Assembly (NCBI RefSeq): GCF_020176795.1
Contig: NZ_JAIUKE010000088.1
Coordinates: forward strand, 1 to 34,853
Reading direction: 5' to 3'
DNA: 34,853 nucleotides
Source: Streptomyces sp. 8L
GTDB lineage: Bacteria; Actinomycetota; Actinomycetes; Streptomycetales; Streptomycetaceae
Shown here piece by piece: positions 1-8,950 of this stretch. The stretch's first letter is position 1; every line of letters begins with the position of its first letter. The notes beneath the pieces were generated by a model, which made no database searches, was not told the origin of the DNA, and worked only from the letters and a program-made list of their open reading frames with translations. The position numbers were made by a program, and so were the translations under genes.

Positions 1-1
1 G

Positions 2-1177
2 GGCGGCGCGGGGGATGTCGCGGGGCCGCCGACGCTGCTGCGGGTGGCGGGCGTGCTCGGGGTGGACTGCGCGGATCTGCTGCCGGGCGTGGCGGGCAAG
101 CTGGCGGCCGCGCTGCTCTCCGATCCCGAGGGCGGCTGGAGTCCCGCGATGGAGGCGGTACTTGACGAGCAGTTCGAGCTGCGGACCGCGTTGCTGAGCG
201 CGCTCGACGACCGGGCCGCGGACGATCCGGTGGCCGCGGCCCGGCTGACGGCGACGGTGTCGCTGGAGCTGACGGGTGTGCAGGCGCTGCCGCATCTGCG
301 GATGTGCGCGGGCGCGCCCTGGCGGCCGGGCCCCGACGGGGACCGCGTCGGCGCACTGCACGCGGCGCTGCGTGCCTCCGGCGTCTCGCCGCTCGCCGAG
401 CCGCTGGTGCTGCGCACCGCCGTGCGCCTGGTGTGGGGCGAGGAGCTGCCGACGGCCGTCGAGGCGCGGCAGATGCTGGACGGGACGGGCTCGGACGCGC
501 ATCGCGTCGCGGGCACCTGGCAGGTGCTGGTGCGGGCGGCGCTGGAGGCCGCGCCCGACGACGAGGAGGCTCCGGCGCTCGCCCCCGACCTGCTGCGCTG
601 CTTCCCCGACACGCTGCGTCCGGGGCCGCGCGGCTCGCTCGGGCTGCTGGAGTTCGCGGGGGTGCTCGCGGCGGGGCGGGCGCCCGCGCCCTGGGTGGAA
701 CGGGCGCTCTCGCTGCGCGAGGCGGTGGAGCGGCACGAACCGGTCGCGCCCGCCGTACTGGAGCGGCTCGCCTCGACGCTGGCGTGCCGGCTGCTGTCGG
801 AGGACCGGCCGGACGGCGAGCTGTACACGTTGATCCACCGCGGTGACCCGGCGCTGCTCGCGGCCTACGCGGCGCTGGCCCGTACCGACCGGGTACGGGC
901 ACGGCTGCGGACGGTCCCCGCCTACCTGGCCGACTGCTTCGTCGCCTGGACCTCGCTGCCCGGGGCGACGCGCGCCTGGGACGACACGCGGACCTCGCTG
1001 CTGGAGAAGGTGGCGCGGCCCGTCGTGCGGGCGCTGTCCGCGTCCGACGTGGCGGCGGTGGAGCGTCACCTCGAAGCGGCGGGCGCGCACCGGGCCGAGG
1101 AGTTCAGGACCTGGCAGCGGGAGTCGGCGCTCACCCGGTTCGGCCGCCGCCTCGGCGGACTGGGCAGGCGCGCCTGA
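2..1177 (+). CDS. GTPase-associated protein 1-like protein, 5'-truncated
   Basis: The reading frame is open from the left edge of the window, so the N-terminus is missing; the first in-frame ATG/GTG codons (for example GTG at 44) are probably internal. The visible 390 or so residues are rich in Ala, Leu and Arg, mostly helical in character, and have no membrane segment or catalytic motif I can point to. The C-terminal text (YLADCFVAW, TRTSLLEKV, VVRALSASDVAAVERHLE, AEEFRTW) resembles from memory the C-terminal part of Streptomyces proteins annotated as GTPase-associated protein 1-related, which have been grouped by comparative genomics with GTPase-centred conflict or signalling loci. The partner GTPase would be expected upstream, outside the window. 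Family assignment is moderate; molecular role unknown. Confidence 0.55.
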   Translation, partial: GGAGDVAGPPTLLRVAGVLGVDCADLLPGVAGKLAAALLSDPEGGWSPAMEAVLDEQFELRTALLSALDDRAADDPVAAARLTATVSLELTGVQALPHLRMCAGAPWRPGPDGDRVGALHAALRASGVSPLAEPLVLRTAVRLVWGEELPTAVEARQMLDGTGSDAHRVAGTWQVLVRAALEAAPDDEEAPALAPDLLRCFPDTLRPGPRGSLGLLEFAGVLAAGRAPAPWVERALSLREAVERHEPVAPAVLERLASTLACRLLSEDRPDGELYTLIHRGDPALLAAYAALARTDRVRARLRTVPAYLADCFVAWTSLPGATRAWDDTRTSLLEKVARPVVRALSASDVAAVERHLEAAGAHRAEEFRTWQRESALTRFGRRLGGLGRRA

Positions 1178-1512
1178 CCGGCGTACCCGCACGTCCGCCC
1201 GCGCGACCCGGCCCCGCACCGCGCCGTGTTTCCGCCGGCCCACCGGAGCCGGCGGGTGCCGCGCCGTGCCCCCGATCCCCCCGCCGGAGTCCGCGGTGCC
1301 GCGCCGTTCCCCGATCCCCCCGCCGGACGGATCAACACCACGCTATGTGTGTGTATTTGTTTCTCTCTGCGCGAGTATTGACCGTCAAACGAACACAACG
1401 GGACACTGTGCCACGTCTTTCAGGACGGTCGGCCGGGACCCGCACGTCATCCGCGCTTCTTCGGAGGACGCTCTCAGCCCTGTCCTCCGCCGAGGTGAAG
1501 GGTGACGCACAG
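1178..1512. other. Intergenic region with a GC-rich direct repeat and an AT-richer promoter area
   Basis: This 335-base stretch separates the GAP1-like gene from the GH59 gene. Its first half is very GC-rich and carries a 33-34 bp imperfect direct repeat, copies at about 1255-1288 and 1295-1327, both beginning GGTGCCGCGCCGT. The second half (about 1335-1410) is unusually AT-rich for this genome, which suits a promoter. In-frame codons exist upstream of 1513 (ATG at 1345), but nothing there looks like protein. Confidence 0.6.
1378..1407 (+). promoter_or_regulatory. Candidate promoter of the GH59 gene
   Basis: TTGACC at 1378-1383 followed by GACACT at 1402-1407 with an 18-base spacer gives a passable -35/-10 pair, inside the only AT-rich patch upstream of the secreted glycosidase. 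The site is about 105 bases before the chosen GTG start. This is pattern matching only. Confidence 0.3.
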
Positions 1513-4320
1513 GTGCGACGCGTACTGAGATTCTCCCCGTTGTGGGTGCTGGCCCTGCTGGCCTCGATACTCGCGGTGAGCGGTACCCCCGCGCAGGCCG
1601 CCCGTACGGACGGCGCGGCGACCGCGCGAGCGGCGGCCACATCGGTCACCGTGGACGGGAGCGGGAGCGGGCGGACGTTCGACGGCATCGGCGCGATCAG
1701 CGGCGGCGGCGGCAACTCCCGGCTGCTGACGGACTATCCGCCCAAGCAGCGGTCGCAGATCCTGGACTACCTCTTCAAGCCGGGCTACGGGGCCAACCTC
1801 CAGCTGCTGAAGCTGGAGATCGGCGGGGACGCCAACTCCACGGACGGCTCGGAGCCGTCGATCGAGCACAGCAAGGGCACGGTCAACTGCGACGCGGGCT
1901 ACGAGTTCTGGCTGGCCGAGCAGGCGAGGAAGCGCAACCCCGACATCGGCCTGTACGGGCTCGCGTGGGCCGCGCCGGGCTGGATCAAGGGCGGGTTCTG
2001 GTCCACAGACACCATCAACTACCTGATCTCCTGGCTGGGTTGCGCCAAACAGCACGGGCTGCCGATCAGCTACCTCGGCGGCTGGAACGAGCGCGGCCAC
2101 GACGACGCCTGGTACGTCCAGCTGCGCGCCGCCCTGGACAAGGCCGGATACGGCGATGTGCGGATCGTCGCGGACGACAGCGGCTGGGACGTGGCCGACG
2201 ACATGGCCAAGGACAAGGCGTTCAACGACGCGGTGTCCATCATCGGTGCCCACTACCCGTGCGAGGGCGGCGACGGCGGTTCCGCGGACACCTGTTCAAG
2301 CTCCAAGACGGCCCAGGACAACGGGAAGCCGCTGTGGGCGAGTGAGAACGGCTCGCAGGACATGGACACCGGCGCTCCCGCGCTGATCCGCTCCATCACC
2401 CGCGGCTACGTCGACGCGAAGATGACCAGCTACTTCAACTGGCCGCTGCTCGCGGCGATCTACCCGAACCTGCCGTACTCGACGGTGGGCCTGGCGACCG
2501 CGGGCTCCCCCTGGTCGGGGAACTACGGCATCGGCGCGAACACCTGGGCCACCGCACAGGTCACCCAGTTCGCGCGGCCCGGCTGGAAGTTCATCGACTC
2601 CGGCTCCGGCTACCTCGGCGGGTCCGAGTCGAACGGCAGCTACGTCACGCTGAAGTCGCCGAACGGCAAGGACTACTCGACCGTCCTGGAGACCACCACG
2701 GCCACCGCCGCGCAGACGGCGGACTTCACCGTCAAGGGCGGTCTGTCCACCGGCGCGGTCCACGTATGGGCCACCGACCTCAACCATCCCTCCGCGGCTA
2801 CGGATCTCATCCACACCGAGGACGTCACCCCGTCGGCCGGCGGGACGTACTCCCTGACGCTGAAGCCCGGTTACGTCTACACCGTCACCACCACCACGGG
2901 CCAGGGCAAGGGCCACGCGAGCGCGCCGGCCGCCCACGCGCTGGCACTCCCCTACACGGACGACTTCGACAAGGACGCCGCAGGCACCGAGGCGAAGTAC
3001 CTCTCCGACATGCAGGGTTCCTTCGAGGTCCAGAAGTGCGCCGCAGGGCGCGGCGGGATGTGCCTCCAGCAAATGGCGCCCACCAAGCCCATCGAATGGC
3101 AGGACGACAGCGACGCGTTCACCCTCGTCGGCGATCCGACGTGGAAGAACTACACGCTGCGCACCGACGCCGAACTCGCCAAGCCCGGCACTCTGGAGCT
3201 GATCGGCCGGGCGGGCACGCAGAACCGGCCGCAGTCCCACCAGCAGGGCTACTTCTTCCAGATCAGCGACACGGGCGCGTGGACGATCCTCAAGAGCGAC
3301 GCGGACGGCAACCGCACCGTGCTGATGCGCTCCAGCACGACCGCGCTGGGCACCGGCACCTGGCACAGGCTGGCGCTGTCGTTCAGCGGCCCGGCGATCA
3401 CCGCGTCCGTCGACGGAAAGAAGCTCGGCACGGTCCAGGACAGCTCCTACGCCGCGGGGCAGGGCGGACTCGGCCTGACCTCGTACGACCTGGACCAGTT
3501 CGACAACCTCTCCTTCACCCGGGCGAAGGCGGCGGCTCCCGCGGCGGCGCTGGCGGTGACCCCGTCGGTGAAGTCCGTGCGGCGCGGCAAGGACCTGACC
3601 GTGACCAGCACACTCACGGTCCCCGCGCGCGGCACCACCGCCGACGGCGTCAACATGACACTCGCCGCGCCCAGCGGCTTCGTCTACGACGCGACACCGC
3701 AGGTGTTCGGGGCCGTGAAGCCGGGGCACAGCGCCGTGGCCACCTGGAAGCTGACCGCGCCGGGCGACAAGGCGTCGACCGCCACCCTGACCGCGACCGC
3801 CACCTACGCCCAGCACGAGGTGGCCGGCGTCCTGCGCGAGGACACTCAGGTCGAGGTGGTGAACCCACCGCCGCCGACCGGCGTGCAAGACGTCTCCGAC
3901 CTGGACTTCGTCGCCTCGACCAACGGCTGGGGGCCGGTCGAGCGGAACGAGTCGGTGGGCGGCACCAACGCCGGTGACGGCGGCCCGCTGACCATCGGCG
4001 GCACGGTGTATGCGAAGGGGCTCGGCACCAACTCCGTGAGCGACGTGACGATCTATCTGGGCGGCAACTGCTCGAAGTTCGTCTCGACGGTCGGCAACGA
4101 CGACGACGCCGGCACCTCGGGCTCGGAGACGTTCAGTGTGCTCGGCGACGGCAAGACGCTCGCGGCGACCAAGACGGTCAAGGGCGGCGATCCGGCACAG
4201 CAGTTGAGCGCGGACCTCAGCGGCGTGCAGACCCTCGACCTCGTCGTCGGCGACGCGGGCGACGGCAACGCCTACGACCACGGCGACTGGGCGGCCCCCA
4301 CGGTGACCTGCTCCGGCTGA
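1513..4320 (+). CDS. Secreted GH59 galactosylceramidase-like glycosidase with NEW3 and NPCBM domains
   Basis: Family GH59 enzymes hydrolyse beta-galactosides (galactocerebrosidase type) with retention. GTG 1513 is chosen over the longer ATG at 1345 because it follows GAGGTGAAGG and opens directly into a signal peptide: MRRVLR, a hydrophobic stretch, then an Ala-x-Ala site at GTPAQA. In this 935-residue product the (beta/alpha)8 domain spans roughly residues 38-430. GGWNERG gives the likely acid/base Glu193 and ASENGS the likely nucleophile Glu278. A jelly-roll/lectin-like region follows (about 475-670), then a NEW3-type beta-sandwich (about 680-780) and a C-terminal NPCBM-type carbohydrate-binding domain (about 790-935, with YAKGLGTNS). 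It should act outside the cell on galactosylated polymers or lipids; the true substrate cannot be read from sequence. It stands alone, convergent with narJ. Confidence 0.85.
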   Translation: MRRVLRFSPLWVLALLASILAVSGTPAQAARTDGAATARAAATSVTVDGSGSGRTFDGIGAISGGGGNSRLLTDYPPKQRSQILDYLFKPGYGANLQLLKLEIGGDANSTDGSEPSIEHSKGTVNCDAGYEFWLAEQARKRNPDIGLYGLAWAAPGWIKGGFWSTDTINYLISWLGCAKQHGLPISYLGGWNERGHDDAWYVQLRAALDKAGYGDVRIVADDSGWDVADDMAKDKAFNDAVSIIGAHYPCEGGDGGSADTCSSSKTAQDNGKPLWASENGSQDMDTGAPALIRSITRGYVDAKMTSYFNWPLLAAIYPNLPYSTVGLATAGSPWSGNYGIGANTWATAQVTQFARPGWKFIDSGSGYLGGSESNGSYVTLKSPNGKDYSTVLETTTATAAQTADFTVKGGLSTGAVHVWATDLNHPSAATDLIHTEDVTPSAGGTYSLTLKPGYVYTVTTTTGQGKGHASAPAAHALALPYTDDFDKDAAGTEAKYLSDMQGSFEVQKCAAGRGGMCLQQMAPTKPIEWQDDSDAFTLVGDPTWKNYTLRTDAELAKPGTLELIGRAGTQNRPQSHQQGYFFQISDTGAWTILKSDADGNRTVLMRSSTTALGTGTWHRLALSFSGPAITASVDGKKLGTVQDSSYAAGQGGLGLTSYDLDQFDNLSFTRAKAAAPAAALAVTPSVKSVRRGKDLTVTSTLTVPARGTTADGVNMTLAAPSGFVYDATPQVFGAVKPGHSAVATWKLTAPGDKASTATLTATATYAQHEVAGVLREDTQVEVVNPPPPTGVQDVSDLDFVASTNGWGPVERNESVGGTNAGDGGPLTIGGTVYAKGLGTNSVSDVTIYLGGNCSKFVSTVGNDDDAGTSGSETFSVLGDGKTLAATKTVKGGDPAQQLSADLSGVQTLDLVVGDAGDGNAYDHGDWAAPTVTCSG

Positions 4321-4380
4321 GCGACGGCGCCGCCGGTGGCCCCTCGTCCTCGCGCCGGAACACCGGGGCCCGCCCCCCCC

Positions 4381-5046
4381 TCAGCGGTGTCCGGCGGCTC
4401 CCCGGGCGCCCTGAGCGGTGCCAGGGGCGGCGGCGCGAAGAGAGAGCGGGGCGGGCTCCACCGGCGGCGGTCCGGCGCCGGCGCGCTCGGCGGACCGCCC
4501 CTGCCCGACGAGGCGCAGCGCCTCGTCGTGGCTGGCGGGCCCCGCTCCCGGCAGGCTCGCGCAGACGGCCCGCAGGATGTCGACGTACGGGCTGAGGTAG
4601 GAGCCGAGCGCGTAGCGCAGGACCTCGACGGCGGCCCGGTGCCGGCCGAGCAGAGCCGTGCCGGGGCCGGGACACCGGGCGGCGAACTCCAGGAGCAGCG
4701 GCAGATGGTCGGGGAGTTCGTCGTCCGGGGGCTGCCAGCCCTGCTCCCTGAACGCGGACGCGATGGCGGCCAGGGAGGCGCCGCGGCGGCCGGTGTCGCC
4801 GTCGGTGTGGTACGTGAGGTGGAGGCAGCGGCGCGCGGAGCGGTCGAAGGTCGCGACGTACCGTGCCGACAGTTCGAGCGGCGGGACGCCGTCCACGGTG
4901 TCGCAGAACCGCAGCAGGTGCGCGGCCTCGGGCGCGCCGAGGGGGACGAGGGCGCCCCGCACGGTGTCGAGGAGGCCGGGCCAGGTGTCGTCGGGGTGGC
5001 CGAGCAGCAGGGAGGCCGCCTGGAGCACTGCGGGGCGTGCGCTCAC
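4381..5046 (-). CDS. narJ: Nitrate reductase molybdenum cofactor assembly chaperone NarJ
   Basis: NarJ is a cytoplasmic all-helical chaperone that binds the N-terminus of apo-NarG and helps insert the molybdenum cofactor. The 221-residue product shows the family pattern: AASLLLGHPDD near the N-terminus, then ELSARYVATFD, RRCLHLTYHTDGDTGRRG (about residues 73-90) and DDELPDHLPLLLEFAA. The last 40 residues are low-complexity Pro/Ala/Arg. GTG at 5046 overlaps the stop of a 21-codon mini-ORF, so the gene is placed for translational coupling as if narH once preceded it. The usual order is narG-narH-narJ-narI, but here narI is also missing: the GH59 gene ends 60 bases beyond the narJ stop. With NarG lacking its own N-terminal cluster motif, the value of a retained chaperone is unclear. 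Confidence 0.88.
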   Translation of the reverse strand: MSARPAVLQAASLLLGHPDDTWPGLLDTVRGALVPLGAPEAAHLLRFCDTVDGVPPLELSARYVATFDRSARRCLHLTYHTDGDTGRRGASLAAIASAFREQGWQPPDDELPDHLPLLLEFAARCPGPGTALLGRHRAAVEVLRYALGSYLSPYVDILRAVCASLPGAGPASHDEALRLVGQGRSAERAGAGPPPVEPAPLSLRAAAPGTAQGARGAAGHR

Positions 5047-5108
5047 CGGCCCTCCCGCGCGCGGCCCGCGGCAGCGCCGCCGCCGGGGCGGCAGGTGGTG
5101 AGGGACAT
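5043..5108 (-). pseudogene. 21-codon mini-ORF in the place of narH
   Basis: ATG 5108 starts one base after the narG stop and the TGA at 5043-5045 overlaps the narJ GTG. The 21 residues, MSLTTCRPGGG followed by an Ala/Arg/Gly tail, show none of the ferredoxin-type cysteine motifs of NarH (normally about 500 residues). The tight coupling at both ends is what an in-frame internal deletion of narH would leave. It could equally be a chance ORF. Whether the residues are remnants of the narH start and tail is inference. Confidence 0.35.
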
Positions 5109-5109
5109 G

Positions 5110-8100
5110 TCAGTACTCCACGGGCTGGGAACGGCGGCGGATCGTGGTGATCACGTCGCGCCGACCGCCGGCCGGGCCGCAGTAGTCCGGGGAGAACGAC
5201 AACTGCCCGTAGCCGCCGATGAGATGGGTCGGCTTGATGAGGAGGTCCGGGAGGGCGTCGCGGACACCGCCGCGCCGGCCCGCGGCCCCCGGGGCAGACC
5301 CGTTCGCCGGCCGGTCCCGCTGGTCCAGGAACACCGTGCCGCGCGGTACGCGGTGGGAGACGACGGCGCGGGCCGCGACCACACCGCCGGCCGCCACGGC
5401 CTCGACCCACTCGTTGTCGGTGGCGCCGATGGCGCTCGCGTCGGCGGGGCTCAGCCAGATGACGGGGCCGCGCCGGGCGAGGGTCCCCGTCAGCGGGTCC
5501 TCCTGGTGCGCCGAGCGGAGGGGCCCCTGCGCGTGGGAGGAGAGGTACCGGACGGTCACGGCCTGCCCGCCGGTACCGGGCTCGCCGGGTGCGGGGAGGT
5601 CGAGCGGGGGCCGGTAGACCGGGAGTTGCTCGCCGAGTTCCGCCATCCAGTCGTGGTCGAGGTAGAAGTGCCGGCGGCCGGTGAGCGTGCGCCAGGGCGT
5701 GCGGTGCCCGGTGCTGACGGTGGACGGCGGGCAGGGCCGACCGGGGGCCTCCCCGCCGGGCCGCTCGTGGCCGGTCGCGGCGGGTTCGCCGGGTCCCGTT
5801 CCGGGGCCGCGCCGCTCCGCCGGGCCGTGGTACCCCTCGGCGGCGCTCCGGCCGTTGACTGTGTCCGACCGGGCGAGGATCGCCGCGCACAGTGTGACGT
5901 CGGTGTCGAGCGACGGACGGCCGCCGGGCGGCGCCCCGGCAGGGCGCGTGCCGCCGGGCGCGGCCGGCCGCAGCGCCTCCTCGTACGGCCGCGCGGTGAC
6001 GCCGTCGGCGGTCATGGCGTGCTCCCCGGCCAGCGGGCCGAGCGACGCGAGTCTGTCCGCGATCGCGGTGTAGTCGCGCTCGACCAGGGCGATCCGCTGG
6101 GTGGTCCGGCCGGGGCGAGGCGGTGCGCCGCCGTCGCGCCAGTCGCTCACCACGCCGCCGGGCTGGGCGGTCTCGTCGCGCGAGCCGTGCTGGAGGGCCG
6201 TGGCCACGAGGTCGTGGACGGTGTCGAGGCGGCCCTTCGCGAGCCCGCCGACCTCGCGGGCGAGGCCGTGGAAGATCTCGAAGTCCGTACGGGCCTGCCA
6301 GGGCGGGGAGATCGCCGGCTCGACGGCGCGGACATACGGATACGTGTCCGTGCCGGCGAGGTCGTGCTTCTCGTACCGGGTGGCGGCGGGCAGCACCAGG
6401 TCGGAGTGGAGCGCCGTCGGGGTCATCCGGAAGTCGAGGCAGAGCAGCAGGTCGAGCTTGCCGTGCGGTGCCTCGTCGCGCCGGGCCACGTCGCGCGGGC
6501 GGCGGCCGTCGGCGGCCTCCGCCGCGCTCGCGCGGTCCCGGGCGCCCAGCAGGTGCCGCAGGATGTACTCGTTGCCCCGGCCGGACGTCCCGAGCGGGTC
6601 GGCGCGCCACACGGTCAGGACCCGCGGCCAGTTGGCGGGGGCGTCCGGGTCCTCGCAGGCGAAGCCGAGCCGCCCGTCGGCGAGGCGCTCGGCGACCCAG
6701 TCACCGGGCTCCTCGCCGTCGGCGCGCACCCGGCGCCCGAGGTCGAGGGGGTTCGCGTCGAAGGTGGGGTACGAGGGCGTCCAGCCGAGCCGGGCGGACT
6801 GCGCGAGCAGGTCGGCGGTGTGCCGGCCGGCGAAGGTGCCGGGGCCGGCGGGCGAGGCGAGCGCGTCCGCGCCGTAGGACTCGTAGCGCCACTGGCCGGT
6901 GTGCAGGTACCAGTACGGGGTGCCCGCCATCTGCCGGGAGGGCCGGACCCAGTCGCCCGCGGTCGAGAGCTGCCGGCCGCCCGCGTGGGGCCGCACCTTC
7001 TCCTGGCCTCCGCAGTGGACCCAGCCTCCGCCGTCGACGCCCTGGCAACCGGTGAGCATCAGCAGGGACAGGAACGTGCGGTGCATCGTGTCGGAGTGGA
7101 ACCAGTGGTTGGTGTCCGCGCCCGTCACGATCATGGCCCGGCCGCGGGTCCTCTCCGCCGTGCCGGCGAACTCCCGGGCGATCCGGATCACCGCGGCGGC
7201 CGGCACCGAGGTGATCTCCTCCTGCCAGGCCGGTGTGCCGGGAGCCGAGGCGTCCCCATACCCTGCGGCGGCCCCGGCGTCGGCCCCGGCGGAGCCGCCC
7301 GGCCAGTCGCCCGGGAGTCCTGGCCTGCCCACCGCGTACCGCGCGAGCAGCAGGTCGAAGACCGTGGTGACGAGCCGCCCGCCGATCTCCCGGACCGGCA
7401 CCCCCCGGACGACCTCCGGCGGCAGAGCCGCTCCCGGCACGGTGTCGAAGCGCGGCAGCACCATCTCCACCCCCGTACCGCCACGGTCGTGGAAGGACAG
7501 CAGCGGGTCGACGCCGCCGAGGTCGAGCTTCCAGTCGCCGGGGCCGCTCCTGGTCCAGCGGTGGCCGAGCGTGCCCTTCGGCACGACGACCTCGTCGGTG
7601 TCGGCGTCGACGAGTACGGGCATCCAGCGGCGGGCTTCGGCGTCCGCGTCCGCGGCCCGCTCCAGGGCGGCGGCCGTGATGAACTTGCCCGGCGCGTACC
7701 GCCCGTCGGGACGCCGGTCGAGTCCGACCAGGAACGGCAGGTCGGTGAAGCGCTTGACGTAGTCGGTGAAGTAGGGCACCCGCCGCTCGACGAAGAACTC
7801 CGTGAGGATCACGTGTCCCATGGCCAGGGCGAGCGCGCCGTCGGTCCCCGGGTGCGGGCGCAGCCACTCGTCGGCGCACTCCGCCTCGTCCGCGCTGCCG
7901 GATGAGACGGCCACGACCTTCCGGCCCCGGCGGCGGGCCCCGGCCGGCCGCGTGGCCGGCACGTCCGAGCCCCACCTCATCAGGTACGCGGCGTCCCGCC
8001 ACTCCCCCGGCTCCGGCACACCCGCCTGGTCACCGGACACCTGCGACGACGCCACCGGCAGATCCGCGTACCCGTCGCAGGACGAGATCATCGGCGCGCC

Positions 8101-8622
8101 GATCAGGGACATGAAGCGCGCCCCGACCGCGTACGAGGCCACCGACGAGGCGGGGGCCGACGAGAAGCCCGCGACCCGGTCGGGCCCGTACGCCCCGATG
8201 GTGTGGACGTGCGCGGCGGCGGCCAGCTCAAGGGCCTCGCCCCAGCCGATGCGGACGAGTCCGCCGCGCCCGCGCGCGGACTGGTAGGCGCGCCGCTTGA
8301 CGGGGTCCGCGGTGACCTCGGCCCAGGCGGCGACCGGATCGCCGAGCCGGGCCCTGGCCTCCCGGTACATCTCGACGAGCAGACCACGGGCCATCGGGTA
8401 CCGGACGCGGGTGGGCGAGTACGTGTACGGGACGTGGGAGGCGCCGGGCGGGAAGCGGCGCGACGCCTCCCCGGACCGGTCGGCGCCCTCGTCCGTACGG
8501 AGGGCGGCGCGCCCGTCGTCCGTCCCGGGCGCCGCCCGGACCAGCCGGCCCGCCCGCAGCAGCCGTTCGGCCGCGGCGACCGCGAGCCGCTCCCCCTCGC
8601 CCCGCGCCTTTCCGAGCCCCAC
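5110..8622 (-). CDS. narG: Degenerate respiratory nitrate reductase alpha subunit (NarG-like), lacking the FS0 cluster ligands
   Basis: NarG normally binds bis-MGD molybdenum and one [4Fe-4S] cluster and reduces nitrate on the inner face of the membrane, fed by NarH and NarI. This 1,170-residue product is recognisable throughout: YTYSPTRVRYP, ARGRGGLVR, YGPDRVAGF, PGTDGALALAMGH, FHSDTMHRTFL, LDLLLCLDFRM and the C-terminal KPTHLIGGYGQL. However, the N-terminal segment with the His and three Cys ligands of FS0 (HGVNCTGSC and RGCPRG in functional enzymes) is missing; the text runs from an Arg/Ala-rich leader straight into PPGASH. The Mo-ligand Asp survives (SSCDGYADLP, about residue 183), but its normally invariant FYDWY context is altered, WGSNVP has become WGSDVP, and HAQE near the C-terminus is lost. 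Start GTG 8622 is preferred over GTG 8631 because of the spacing to AGGAG. No narH or narI is present. Catalysis as a nitrate reductase is doubtful. Confidence 0.8.
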   Translation of the reverse strand: MGLGKARGEGERLAVAAAERLLRAGRLVRAAPGTDDGRAALRTDEGADRSGEASRRFPPGASHVPYTYSPTRVRYPMARGLLVEMYREARARLGDPVAAWAEVTADPVKRRAYQSARGRGGLVRIGWGEALELAAAAHVHTIGAYGPDRVAGFSSAPASSVASYAVGARFMSLIGAPMISSCDGYADLPVASSQVSGDQAGVPEPGEWRDAAYLMRWGSDVPATRPAGARRRGRKVVAVSSGSADEAECADEWLRPHPGTDGALALAMGHVILTEFFVERRVPYFTDYVKRFTDLPFLVGLDRRPDGRYAPGKFITAAALERAADADAEARRWMPVLVDADTDEVVVPKGTLGHRWTRSGPGDWKLDLGGVDPLLSFHDRGGTGVEMVLPRFDTVPGAALPPEVVRGVPVREIGGRLVTTVFDLLLARYAVGRPGLPGDWPGGSAGADAGAAAGYGDASAPGTPAWQEEITSVPAAAVIRIAREFAGTAERTRGRAMIVTGADTNHWFHSDTMHRTFLSLLMLTGCQGVDGGGWVHCGGQEKVRPHAGGRQLSTAGDWVRPSRQMAGTPYWYLHTGQWRYESYGADALASPAGPGTFAGRHTADLLAQSARLGWTPSYPTFDANPLDLGRRVRADGEEPGDWVAERLADGRLGFACEDPDAPANWPRVLTVWRADPLGTSGRGNEYILRHLLGARDRASAAEAADGRRPRDVARRDEAPHGKLDLLLCLDFRMTPTALHSDLVLPAATRYEKHDLAGTDTYPYVRAVEPAISPPWQARTDFEIFHGLAREVGGLAKGRLDTVHDLVATALQHGSRDETAQPGGVVSDWRDGGAPPRPGRTTQRIALVERDYTAIADRLASLGPLAGEHAMTADGVTARPYEEALRPAAPGGTRPAGAPPGGRPSLDTDVTLCAAILARSDTVNGRSAAEGYHGPAERRGPGTGPGEPAATGHERPGGEAPGRPCPPSTVSTGHRTPWRTLTGRRHFYLDHDWMAELGEQLPVYRPPLDLPAPGEPGTGGQAVTVRYLSSHAQGPLRSAHQEDPLTGTLARRGPVIWLSPADASAIGATDNEWVEAVAAGGVVAARAVVSHRVPRGTVFLDQRDRPANGSAPGAAGRRGGVRDALPDLLIKPTHLIGGYGQLSFSPDYCGPAGGRRDVITTIRRRSQPVEY

Positions 8623-8817
8623 CGCGCACACTCCTCACCGCACCGCGCACCAGCCGTTTGCACGGAGAGCATCCACCCGGTCACGTTCGGCGACGGAGGG
8701 AGTCGGGTGCTTCTGGGCGAGTGATGGAGAAGGCTTTTCCTCTGCTTGGCGCTGTTTTCTGAAATAACGTCACTGCGTCACGAACGCGGAGAAGTGCGGG
8801 GCGCGTGCCGAAGACGG

Positions 8818-8950
8818 CCCGTCGGAGACAACGGCAACGCCACCGCGGGTGGCCCGCTTCACCCACCCGGAAACGCCACCGGGTGACCCGCTCCCCCGGC
8901 AGGAAACGCCACGGGACGGCCCTCTTCCCCCGGCCAGAAACGCGCCGGGG
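8818..8950. repeat. Four degenerate 31-35 bp tandem repeats with hairpin potential
   Basis: Units lie at about 8818-8852, 8853-8886, 8887-8919 and 8920-8950. They share CCCG or CCCT at the left, a core close to GAAACGCCACSGGG, and GGG at the right. Unit 2 can fold CACCCGG (8864-8870) with CCGGGTG (8879-8885). Unit 4 can fold CCCCGGC (8928-8934) with GCCGGGG (8944-8950). The units grow more G/C-homopolymeric towards the right and merge into the pure G/C tract. They may be a real repeat array or progressively corrupted sequence at a contig end. Confidence 0.6.

Noticed and set aside
2296..4281. Minus-strand 661-residue open frame
   Set aside because: Antisense to the GH59 gene; low-complexity Arg/Gly/Val text typical of high-GC shadows.
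4336..7905. Plus-strand 1,189-residue open frame
   Set aside because: It is the antisense shadow of narJ and narG; its composition (Arg/Gly/Val with no family motifs) and the clear NarG text on the other strand show it is not coding.
8818..8950. CRISPR array
   Set aside because: Units are contiguous and degenerate with no unique spacers, and no cas genes are present.
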